Assembly (NCBI GenBank): GCA_008933995.1
Contig: WARS01000033.1
Span: forward strand, 994,501-1,058,500
Direction: 5' to 3'
DNA: 64,000 nucleotides
DNA from: Datnioides undecimradiatus
Lineage: Eukaryota > Chordata > Actinopteri > Lobotiformes > Datnioididae
In this document: piece by piece, positions 42,201 through 54,200 of the stretch
Layout: each line of letters begins with the position of its first letter
How positions within the stretch are numbered: position 1 is the first letter of the stretch
Notes under the pieces: generated by a model
What the model was told of the DNA's origin: nothing
The model's database searches: none
The model's input: the letters and a program-made list of their open reading frames with translations, nothing else
Program-made: the position numbers and the translations under genes

Positions 42201-45200
42201 CTAAATTGCATTACATACATTTTATTTTCCTCCTTTAGATATGCCAAAATCAATCAGAAATAAATAAAGAAAAATGCTCCTGTAATGTGTCACAGCTGGG
42301 ATTTGTGAAAGGATAGCTTGCTTGGAGGATTGTAATTCTGCATGTTTTTAGTCAAATTGTACAAATGTTCACAGCAACTTTGACCCTTTCTAAGATTTTG
42401 TTGTATAATGCTCATAAAAAATGAAATAAACCATTCAGATGAAGACCTGACACAAGACTACAGAAAACAAATAGGACAAAAATGTCAAAATGAATAGACT
42501 TGAAAAACTGCTGAATCATCAGAGCCCTCGGCAGTCAGACTCTGAGCCAGTCTAGTTAAAGCTAGTTGGCCTATGGCTTTTTGTGAAGACGGGAAGCTTT
42601 CTGTCCCACGCTGGAATGCCTCATCTGTGGGGAAAACCATCAAACTGTGTGGAGGCTCAGAGGAAGCTGGAGAGGAGTGCGTGGTTCATCTGATGTTCAA
42701 CAAGTCCCAGATTTTAAAAGTCTGGGGTCCACTGATCTACGACACTGATTTTCAAATGAAAATGAGCAAGAGTGTCTTTCCCACAGTCCCCTGTGTCAGC
42801 CCAAAGAGAGACAGTGTGTCTGATGTCTAAGGCATGATAAGTGACATCAGCCACTGATCTCTGATACAGATCAATCAGCTGGATCGTTTTATAGGCACAG
42901 TGCCTATTCATCAACACAGAAACCATGAAACTGAATCAAGGCAGGGATAACCAGCTCGTTTCAGCGATTACCTTCTGTTATGAGTATTATTTTGGGGGGC
43001 ATTTTATGTTTATGTTCAATTATAATAGAAGAGCCAAGGCAGGAAATGAGAGATGAAGATGGGTAAGAAGGACCCAGGCTGTGCAAGGCAGTGCAAGGGC
43101 ATGTCTTAACCCCTGAGGAACGGAGCACCCTGGTACAGAGTTTGACCAAAATCAATTAGTTTCACTGGGATTAAGTTATCAGGGTAGCCCACAGTTGTCA
43201 AGAAAAATAGAGATTATGTTTTCTGTCAACCAGCATTGATTGGTTCACCAGGGCTGAAGTGGGGGCAAGCTTAGCTATAGATCATGCTAAAACAACTAGG
43301 AGCATGGAGGAGCCTATGGTGGAAGGAGCAGGTCTCAGAGCCATGGTAGCGTGTTAGAAACTCCCATCAGAGCCTACCATACTGCCAGCACCACCCATGT
43401 TTGCTGTGCCATTTTCTTGTGTGACTGCTCACTTGGCCAAAGGTTAGCTCACCTGGTCTGGCCCCAAACCACGCAAAGGTTTCTGGTAACAGTGACCTTC
43501 AAAACAGTGGAATGTCTGCAGGCCTGCAGGTATTGGATTTTAAAAGAAGGAAACGTGGCAGTTAGAAAGCCCGACTGTTCAGATCAAGCACAGACAGAGC
43601 TGCAGATCAGCCCAGCCTCAAGTCCACCCAAGCAGTACTCGTCATCATCCACACCCTGAGCTTCTCCCCCTCCTCCTCCCAGCCCTCTGCTCAATGCCCC
43701 TTCTGTTCCCCAGCCACGTGGAGAAAGCTCTCGCGGAATTCAGTGTCAACCTGCACTTATAGCTGGTTTAAACACTCCTCCGGGGTGACCTGAGGCACTC
43801 TGTGTTTTCACTTCTCTCCACTTTCACCTGACAGGACTTAATGCAGGTGGGCTGAATAGAGGCATTCAGGGAAGATTACGATTCTCTCTTGTTGCGCGGC
43901 ACTGAACCCGATGGGGTCAGGTGCAGCTGATGGGACGTGATCAGGGAAGACTCAGGCGCTGAAAGGGGACTGATGATGATTTTAAGGTCTAAAGTTTGAG
44001 CTATAACAGTTTATGGTGAATTTGCGGCTAGAAATTTCGTCTTTATCTTCTTTTCAACACTTCGGAAGAATATAACACTTTCTAATTGGATATTACAATA
44101 AATGCCAAAACGGGGCTATGGCCTGGTATGTTCCATGTGCTCCAGGCCCCACACAGTGTGCAGCACAATGGGCTCATTAAAGCCCCTCCACATGCCTGCA
44201 GCTCTGTTTACCTGGGCCCGGCTTTAGCTTTAACTGCTCTTCTGAGTGATGAGCTGATAAGAGACTGAGGTCTACCAGGCCACACTACATGTCATCGTAT
44301 AGCTGCAGCATCTCACTTCTAAGAGCAAGAGCAAACAGGGAGTAGACACTAAAACACACTCAGAGCAATGAACATTTGTAAGGGCTGCCTGAGACAGTCA
44401 CATAACACGCCAATGTGAAAACAGTCATAAACATTTTTGTTCATTGTATAAATCATCCTAACTCAGAAGCATTTCCAATAAAACTTGTTTAGGTCACTTA
44501 AAATGAAATCCATCTACTCAAAATGCAGCAGTCTGAGGTCCCTCTGCTACAAAGCCTATTGGAGGCTCTCACTTCCTGTTTGCCAGTTTGGACCCATGAC
44601 CAGCTGGTAACATGGATGAATGCTCACGCAACCAACATTTGGTTCCTTCAAATCAAACAAAACCATTAAATGAATTTGAAATGAACTGATTGATCAATGA
44701 GCATAGTGGTCATTTCATTAGCATTGTAAACTATGATGATATGCACACAGAGGTGACCTAAAATGACTTACATTAGCAGGTTAGCATGCTAATTTACTAT
44801 ATCATATGCTAAACATAGCTCAGCCGCAGAGGCCTACCTACACAACTTAGCCACACAACCGGACTACAGATCTATTGTAATAAGTAATAGACTCCAGTTG
44901 CTGTCCTCACTAACGGTTTACGTCAGCCTTTCATTGTTTCAACTGGAAATCAACAACAACCCTCTGTGACTCAACCGTACCAACTAAAGCTTTATTGAGA
45001 CTGAAAACAAACGGTCGTCCGGCAACTGGCCCACCATGCACCAACATCACCTGGCACCACATTAGTTAGGCCAAGCAAAAGAACAGTGGGTAGATCAGGC
45101 GATCGGTGCGTGTAACATGTACAGAGTTTTACTGCGGTTCAGTTTGAGTTTGCGAACAAGGATACAATTATTTTTGTCATAGTTTTGTCACAGTGCTGTT

Positions 45201-48200
45201 TTTGGTCTGAGTATCTGCTAAAGAACCAAAGCCATGAGCTAAAAGACGATGAAGATGATGGAGGCTACAGGGTGGATTCCTCGTTCTGTAGTAGCAGCAA
45301 CTCGTGTACATTTGATTTATCTAGTTTGATGTTGATCCCGAAGATGGAGCTTCCTGAAGTATCAAGAGAAGTTTTCCTTGCCTTAGGGAAAACCAATTTC
45401 AAGTCCTGAGTTATTCAAAACAAGTTGAGCCAAGTTCTTGAGAATGAATTCATTAGTGTGGTGAAGAAGTAGGACCAACTTTTATTTACTGTGTTTACAG
45501 CCAATGCACAGTGTGGGTATGTCTCAGAGTGGCAGAGCAGCATCTGGCCGGCTGGTTTCACTGCTGGTTTCACTGCAGCCTGCAGTCTGAGTCACCCCTT
45601 GGTGTTTTCGCTCATGCAGAGCTCAGTCTGGTTCAGTATAATGTGTCTGTATCCATCCACAATGAATCTCTTCTATAACATGTTGCCTCTGTGCTGGAAT
45701 CCTCGGCCTCTGTAAATATTTATCATAGTGATCCCGTGACTGTGGCCGCAGCACTGCTGAGCAATGAGAGGTGCAGGCCTTTCGAGGTACTAAGACCAGC
45801 TGTGGGCTGTTCTGGGAAAGTCTGCTGGAAATGTGATTCCTTCGGCCCCCTCCCCACAGGCCCGGCCCACAGCAGCCCCGATTAGGCCGTCTGTTTGTTT
45901 ACATGTGGAAGAGGTGGCCGGAGACACAGCACCGCTCTGTGGGGAGAGTGTGGGGGATGAGATGCAGCTACTGGAATGCCTTACATCCTCTTTATGGCTT
46001 TCTGACTCCTGTAGAGAGGTTTGATTCAGTTAGACACACACACACAAACAGGACTGTGTGTCTGTTTGTGATGTCCAGAAACCGTTTTTAGATGACGCAG
46101 CTTTAATAGAACCTGCAGATTGTCAGTGTCAGAGTGTTCGCGCTAAAGGTTTGAGCTGATGATCATGGCACCGTCCGGTTTGGTCTTGGATATGAGAACC
46201 AGGCAGCAAGAGATTTCAAGTTCAATCAAATATTTATGTCTGATATAATAAGGGCTTTATTTTGGAATGTTCTTAACCATGCTGTTGCTTATTTCTTTGA
46301 GTTGCACTTCTTAGTCAGTCACTCATTGTAATGTACCTATAGAAAATCAGTACCACAGCTGCCGTTCACCTATTCACATATTATATTTCCAGCCCTGCAA
46401 CAACTCAGAAACTGAATTAATTAAACTCATTTTAGTTTGGTGTGAAACTCTATTACCACTTGAAATTAGCTTGAGCAAACAGAAACAATCAAGTCAGTGA
46501 GCAAACTCCTGATATGAGGACTTTTCAAATTAACCTGTTTAACTAATTACTACCTGACCAAATCAGTGCTCAAGGAACTTTCAAGAGTCTTAAGGAACTG
46601 AATAAAACACCTCATACAGTGAGCAGAAGTGAGAGAACGGAGGTTTGGGGGTAACTTTGAGTAAATGAGTGGTAAAGTTTCACTTTTTAGCTTCCTCTAA
46701 CCGTACTGCCTTTCCCCTGCGCTCGGAGTGACAGCAGACCTCTGCGTCTTGTCAATTTAATCTCCTGCATTCTCCACTCCTCACTCCATTTCCTCTCCCG
46801 TTTGGAGGGAACAGAAACAAACGGTTGTTGAAATGGGATTTAAAGCTTTGAGTTGTGTCCACCTGCACTTTAGTTTTGGAATGTGTCTCAGTAAAGCCTG
46901 CCCCGGCTTGCTTTTCTTTCCAGACGTGGACGACAAAAGAGATGTGATGGTCGAAGAGGTTGTGATGACTTTTGCAGACCTGTCGTGTCTGGTCTAGTTC
47001 ACCCTGGGGGGCCATAAAGCATATGCCATCTGACTTTGACTGCTGCCAAGAGAAGAATCCAGCTCAAGTGCGACTTTACCACAGCACTTAAACACTTATT
47101 GTGTAGCTCTAAACAAGCTACCCTCTCTGTCACCTTCTTGTATTCCTAACCCTGTAGGTAGTGTATTTTGGAGACAGCATGAGGTCGGACATGTTCCCTG
47201 CCAGCAGCTTTGGGAAGTGGGAGACGGTGATGATCGTGGAGGAAATGGAGGGCGAGGGCGTCCCGAAGAGCGACGCCGCACTGTCCAATGAGGCCCAAGT
47301 GGAGCCGTTGGAGAAAAAGGGAAAGTTTGAGGTAAGTTCACTGAAACAGCTGTTTCCGTTTAGCACTCACCCTGACCCAACCTCCACGCTTCAGTCCCCA
47401 ATCCCCACCACCAACCCTGCAAGCTTCTTCCTCTTCCTTCTGGCCCACTGCCACCGTATACCCTTTCTGTTAATAGATGCGTGCCTCCTATTGCATCACA
47501 GTTTTATTTGTGTATTGTGCCTGGAAAGCATGTGATGGAAAAACTGTAAAATCAGGCATGTTGATGCAAGTCACTGTTAGAGATGTGATGGAGGGAGGTG
47601 TGTGCAACATATCTGGCATTTAACTTCCAACATGTAGAAATGATACATTAAAGAGAAAGGCTGCCGACTCTACACAACAGTGTGTGTTTCCAGGTTATCA
47701 TCAGTTTTACTGCATAAGTGAAAAAAGCCATATAAGGCCTTTTGTGTGTCCAGAGTGTGAGGTCTGATCCACGTTCTCACGTGATGTCACTTGATTCAGC
47801 AGCAGGTGGAGCTGAAGACATCAAGTAAATTTGGCAGTGAAATTAAACGGACCTGCCTGCAGCCGAGTTGCATTGTGGGTAATGTTTGTGCCAGGTGTTC
47901 CAAAATCCAGAGGGCTACCCAGGGCTGTTGTACTCTGCCTTTTAATCTTAGTTTGGGGTTTTACTGTCATAGTTTTCTAGTTAGGACTCTTTTTACAAGA
48001 TTCTTGCTACTACTGCGCCCTGTGTGATGTAAACCTCCAAATGTACGTCACAATGCAAGACAAACATTAGTTAATAATACACTTTATTGGTACTAACAGC
48101 TAACAGTTTAGACAGGAAGTGCACGTGATGTTCTTGGGCTCCCTTTCTGGTCTGAGGTACAGTTGCCTACTTTGCTCAACTGGCAACCCAACCTCAGATA

Positions 48201-51200
48201 TGGCGACATTGCTACAACAAAATCAGATGGGGCCAATCCTGATTGCTCAGGTTGGAAAAACTGGGTTGCTCCATCTTAACTTAGTTTACTGCGAACTTCA
48301 AGCAAAATTGAATTACCTTAACCACAGCAGGATTCAGTCTGAACACATGTGCCGTCTCTATGACCCTGGACAAGAACCGGAGGCTTGTGCAAAGCAAATG
48401 CGCCGGATGGCTGGAATCCCACAACAACTTAGACTGAACAAAGAAATGTGAATGATAAGCCAGTGTCAATGTCAACATCCAGATGGAGAGACCTAGTCTG
48501 CCAACAATTATTTTATCTAATGTGCATTCACTGAATAATAAGATGGATGCGTTGACAGCAAAGGCTAAACTTCATAGCACTTTCAGACAAAGCAGTGTAT
48601 TATGTCTTCAGGAAACGTGGCTTTAACTGGAAACCGAAGAAAGACCTTGACTGCTGACAGGGATGAACTCACATCACATAAGCTCTGGTAGTGCACAGTG
48701 TATTTTTATATGTAATAAATGGGCGATGCAGATTTTTGAGTATGAACAGTGTCGTCCAGTGTCCAGTGTCGTCTAGTGTTGTCCAGTCATGTAGGCGTTT
48801 TCATTTACAGAGGAAACTCAACCTGATGACCTCTGTTCATCCTGGACCGGACAATGTTAAAGTGACAAACAAGATAGCAGACAGTTACTGCAATGTTTTC
48901 GCTTGTTGTGCTCCAATTGACTGTTGTTGGGGCATTTTTGCCATTTGGGAAGTTTTCACATTCTGTAAAATGTTTTGGGAATGTTCCAACAAATAATTGT
49001 TAAGATGTTCTTGAATTATAGACACTGTTGACGCAACAGACATAAAAGCCTTTTTAATGGTGATACTAAGGTTGTTCTGGAGCAAAATAGAAAGCTGAAA
49101 GCATAAAATCTATGGGTAATTCCTCACAGGCATGGGAAAGTCGTTTCATGATGGATAGCAAAAACAGGAAATGAATCATAATTAAGAATAAGCTTATTGT
49201 CTACAAAGGATACATGGACATTTTGTACGGCAGATTTAACACTGGGGACGCTGGGAAAGAACGGGGTACCGCATGTTCTGACCTCATTCCCTTTTAATGT
49301 GTCCACGGGACTCATATTGACAAGAATCTTGTAAAATGATATTATGCTATTATGTCGCCGACAAAGGTCCAGCATCGTCTCAGATTGATGATCCAAATAA
49401 AGACCCAGGTCTTGTCTTGCCATTTTGGGCTAGTTAGTCCTGGTCTTTTATGTAAGATAAATTTTTTTGGACTCAACAAAATGTTTTTACTTTTGACTCT
49501 GTAAGCATAAAAGCCATGCGCCTAACCCATGTGTCTGGCAAATCTAACATTAATGCTAACTCTAATCCCCCAAAAGAAGCAAGATGGAGCTGCTAATGTT
49601 AGCCTGAATTCCGATAGCGTCCAAGACCGACTTACAACACAAAATATAACAAGGAGGTTGTGCTAGTCCTGAACAGGACTTTCTTTAGCTGTAACCCTAC
49701 ATATTAAAGTTGTCTGATACCGATGTGCTCTTTGAAATATGTCAGCACTGCAGGTATTAAGCTAGTTAGCCAGACATGCTAATGATCGTAGCTTTCATTC
49801 AAGCTGATAAAAATGCTTCTTTGTGTTGGTTTTGGAAAAAGGCATTATATAGTGAGTCCGTCTGTAAGTATAATCACTGCAACATGTAGACAGACCTGGA
49901 GGCTGACTGTCAGGTTCAAACACTAATGATGAGAACTCTGATGAAACTTCATGAAGCTGTTTCTGCTGCAAAATAACAAAAGATCAAGAACACCAACAGC
50001 AGCTCCTGATAGACATCTTACAAATGAACTCTCACACATGGAGCTGGATGAGAGCAAGATTGCTGACAGAGATAAAATCATGATGGTGATGAGTATGATG
50101 ACTTCCTCTTCCTGTGGTTCACCCCCTTCACATTTATCAGCATTATCTCAAACACCCAGTCTAATGCTTCATGGCAGAAACACTGCAGTGGTCTAGTTCC
50201 CAGTCCTGGTCTTAACACTGCAGAGGAGCTGCTGTGCATGTAGGTAGGTGTAGGAATAAGCAGTAGATGTGCTTCATTGTCTTCTGTGTTTCATCCCTGT
50301 CATCTGCATTGAATTAGGGCAGAGGTTTCTGTTTTGGCATGCTCAAGTCTATTAATTCTCCATCTTCAAATATCCCCCAGGCAGTCCTACTTCTATCTTT
50401 TTACTTCCTTTTCAAATGTTATATTTAGAATTATTTGGTGCAACTTTCCGTGGCAACTCGACGATTTCTTTATCATCTCTCTGAGCTGTTCTGATGTCAT
50501 TATCTCATATTGCTGACAGCGTTCATTTATCATTTCCGTTTGTGAGGTTTGTATCTTATCGCATCCTTTTTTTTAACACCGTTTCCTGTTGTCGTACGGT
50601 TGCTGCTCATCAGATCTTCCTGCCTGTGAAGTGCTTTGATGTTCTATGAGTGAACATGAGTAACAGAGTGGGGATTTTCTCGGAAATAATGGTTCAGGCA
50701 GTAGTCAAATCAAGCCTCAAAGCTGCTTGGGTTAAAGCCAGGTTGAAGTCTTGTCATCCTCCCTGTGCTCGCGGTAGAATTCCCTTGCTCCTTTTATCAG
50801 GTCTGCACATGTCTGAAATTGAATCTCAGCACACAGTTACATAGTTTGGTTTGCGTGTCGACCGTCTCAACAGGAGCAGGGCATGAAGGCACCCTCCGCT
50901 GTGTCCAAGCAATGGGGCTCCTACTTTGTGGACGTAAAAAGGAGCGCAGGAGGGGACGAGGAGAGCCAGATACTGACCTGGTGCTGCCACTGCATTCACA
51001 AATACAGCACCATGGCCATCCCCAGTGTGGAGCACATAGCAGGTATGTGTAGTACCCAAGTCCACCCAATAAGTCCAATCTCACAAGTCCATTTTATACA
51101 ATATACCATTTCTGCAGCAGTCAGTGCTGTGGTCTTAGATGTTTCAAATTAAAAGGCTTCTAGGAAAGACAGGGAGTATGAACTTTGAGTTTTAATATGA

Positions 51201-54200
51201 AACATCTACACAGGAACTTCTGAGTTTGATTGACAGTAACAGTATAGGAGACATAAATATGACATACATTATCCTGAATTCATGGAGGGAAGTTGGAGTT
51301 TGCATTCATGACCAACAACACCAACAGGAAGTCAAACCAGGAGAAATTCAGGAACCCTGCTGTGGTTTTTGGTGCAGTTTGGTAAATGAAGGCGAATTTC
51401 CAATATAATGACTTCCCTCAGCTTAAAAACACAGCGACAGAAACTTATGTTTTATTTTCTTCAACCAAACAATGTGAAAATGCTTGCCAGCGTGTTCCTG
51501 TAAGTGCACTCATATGGTCCACAGAGCACAACTCCGGATCGAAATCATTATGCAAAAACAGGAAAAAAACAATTTGGTGTTAAGTCTTTAGTGGCCGAGA
51601 ATTCTTGCTCCCACATCAAACCTTCACTGCATAGTTTCAACACAGAAACATTCACGAAAACTGAATCAGAGACTGAACCAGATGCAGATGTGAAGCCAAG
51701 GTTAGACATTTCTGTGATCTCGCTGCAGCAGAGCAGTACCCGTCTTCTGCTACCGGTCTGCTATATAATAATGAGCTTAGAGCTCTTTTCACAGTGGGAT
51801 CATTTGAATCTGATCCTGGATAAGATTGTCACAGCTGTGTGTGTTATTCTGCTGCTGCCTGTGTGTACTGTTGTTGCAGTCTGTTTGCTTAATGTCTCTC
51901 TCAGAGCACAGGTGTTTCCAACAGATCACCAGGAAATCTTAATATTGATGCTTTACATTTCTTGGTGGGCGTGACATGGATGTCACCGCAGGGGTCCAGA
52001 CGCACACAGCTCACACCGCAGTGCGGCTGGAACTCACGTGAGACAGCTTTCAGGGTTCAGAATATAAAAAACGAGATTTGAGGCAGGCGTTTTCAAACCT
52101 GTTCTGAATAGACATGTTGCCAGGTGGGCTGAAAGCCTGCTGCAGTGGCCTCCGCCTGGCTGCATCCCACTGCCCCATGATCAACTGTGTGCATTCATGT
52201 ACATTAATCTGAGTCCCCCTCATTTTTAAAAGAAAAGTTAATGTAAAGAATGAAAGCAGAGACAATGAGAGCGAACTTGCTTTCATACCTGTCCGATTGC
52301 TGTGTGAAGCACGCATGATCGCCAGATTGTCTGTTTTTGAAAGTTGCCAAAACGGTTTGATGATCTGACAGCTAGTTCTTTTTAAGTACACAAAAGTTAT
52401 TTGCTCAAGCTTCCTGGGAAGGTTTGGGAAAAAAACAATTTTTTTTTTTGCAGAACCTCAGCCAGACTGAAAAAGCACCCAGAGAGTTGAGATCTTCAAG
52501 AGTCCTGCTTTATCTTCTTTAATCATCACATTATTTAAGAAAAAAAACTCCTTTGGCTCCATTTTCTCTTTTTCTGGAAGGTCTGGTTTGGAAAACTTCT
52601 CGCAACTTTACAGACTTAAGGAGATTTCAAACACTTACTGTAGATGATGTGTAACAGCTCAGAGAGTTGCCTGGAAAACAGGATGTCAATAAAAAAAATG
52701 ATGACAGTGAAAAAAGGTGGCCAGCAGGAATGCAACATCTGCACTATTTGTAGTTAAAGAAACAGCTTGTCTCACTGCTCGCAGAGCAAACACTGGCAGC
52801 TCTGCATGACAGGCGGCTATTTGAAAAATGTCAGGATCAAGGAGTCACGTTATGCAACTCAAGTTAAGTGCACACAGAATGTCCATATTCATTCTGATCA
52901 GTTTACACCCAAAAACTGTGCAGATTGTCAGGGTTACGTCACTTTTTCCCTATTTGTTTGCAAAAGAACACTGCTGCAAGCTGCATCTGATGCACTTTGA
53001 ATACTCATACATATCAGTAGCATCTTGACATGTGTTTGCTCTGCAGAAAAGTAGGAATTAATCACATTTGCCTCCTGGTTCCTCGCATGTTTTTAAGGCT
53101 CATCTATTGTAGAAACTGAGTGTTCAAACGTGCTCTCCAGCCATGTCTGAAGCATTTCTAATTGTTCCAACTGAAGGCAGATTGAGAACAGGCCATTACT
53201 GAGAGGAATAGGGCATGATAGTTGTTTGAATATCAGTAGACGTGCTTTATTCTTCATCTGTACATGAATAAAGCGATGAAAATTATCGGGCAAAGCATAA
53301 AAGACAGAAGGAGAAGCTCAAATACTGCACATCTTCACAGTTCCACACACCTGGCCAACGCTGAGGGGGATGGTTGGGTTTGGAAAGTTACAAAACATTG
53401 CCAGATGTTACTTCAATTGTGAGACAGGTGCCGGGGGGAGGTGGTCCAGAGAGTCACTTCAGTTGGGGCGTGCAGACCCCTACACACTGCTGGCATTTCT
53501 GTAGTGCAGCAGTGTGGACGGGGAGCTAAGGCTAGCTAGAATGAGACACATGGCTGACAATGGGTCTTGATCCTAATCTAGGCCAAATGCGCTTTAATGT
53601 AACACAGGATTACCACAAGTCTGTCTGGGTGGATGTGTTTGCAAACCCAGAACGTTTGTGAGATGCCCACAGCAGCTGCATTCTGCAAAACTGAAACAAA
53701 TGATGCCATCGTTCTAATCTCAGTGGAGCAGAACACTTGATTTCCATTTTAACATTTTAAGTATTTTTAGGGAATGTTTCTGTTTCAGAACTGTCACTTT
53801 TTCACACCACTGGAGTTTTCACGCCTGTAATTTATGATGTATTTATGCCAGTGTTGTCTTCTGGAGGCATACGATCAAACACAAGTCAGTCCAACATTCT
53901 CTGACCGGAGTGATTGCTACCTGCTGTTTAGAACAAAAGAACAAAGTGTGCTTTTCCACTGAATCGTGAATTATTACCCGCCAACATTTGCCGTTGCTTT
54001 TCTGCAGCAGCAGTGCATTAAAAATACAGGCGGCCCCGCACATGCACTTCACGACTTGCAGTTGACTTTCCTGTTTGATTTCACTTCCTAGATCTCCCTC
54101 TGGATTACAAGTTCCCCAGGTTTTCTCCTGACAAGCCCTGCACCACCGGCTACTACCCCAGGCCCCCAGATTCTTTGCTGAAGAGGTGTGAGAGTTTGTC

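Larger units (their letters stand above)
41545..47157 (+). other. NT5DC1: NT5DC1 intron 9
   Basis: 5.6 kb, holding three dispersed-repeat copies (42992-43130, 43235-43319, 44721-44834). No other coding sequence recognised. Open frames such as 41356-41667 are the exon 9 frame running into intron. Confidence 0.7.
47332..50873 (+). other. NT5DC1: NT5DC1 intron 10
   Basis: 3.5 kb with a decayed LINE fragment in the middle (about 48489-48905). The - strand open frame at 49124-49423 (99 codons) has no domain I recognise. Nothing else. Confidence 0.7.
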
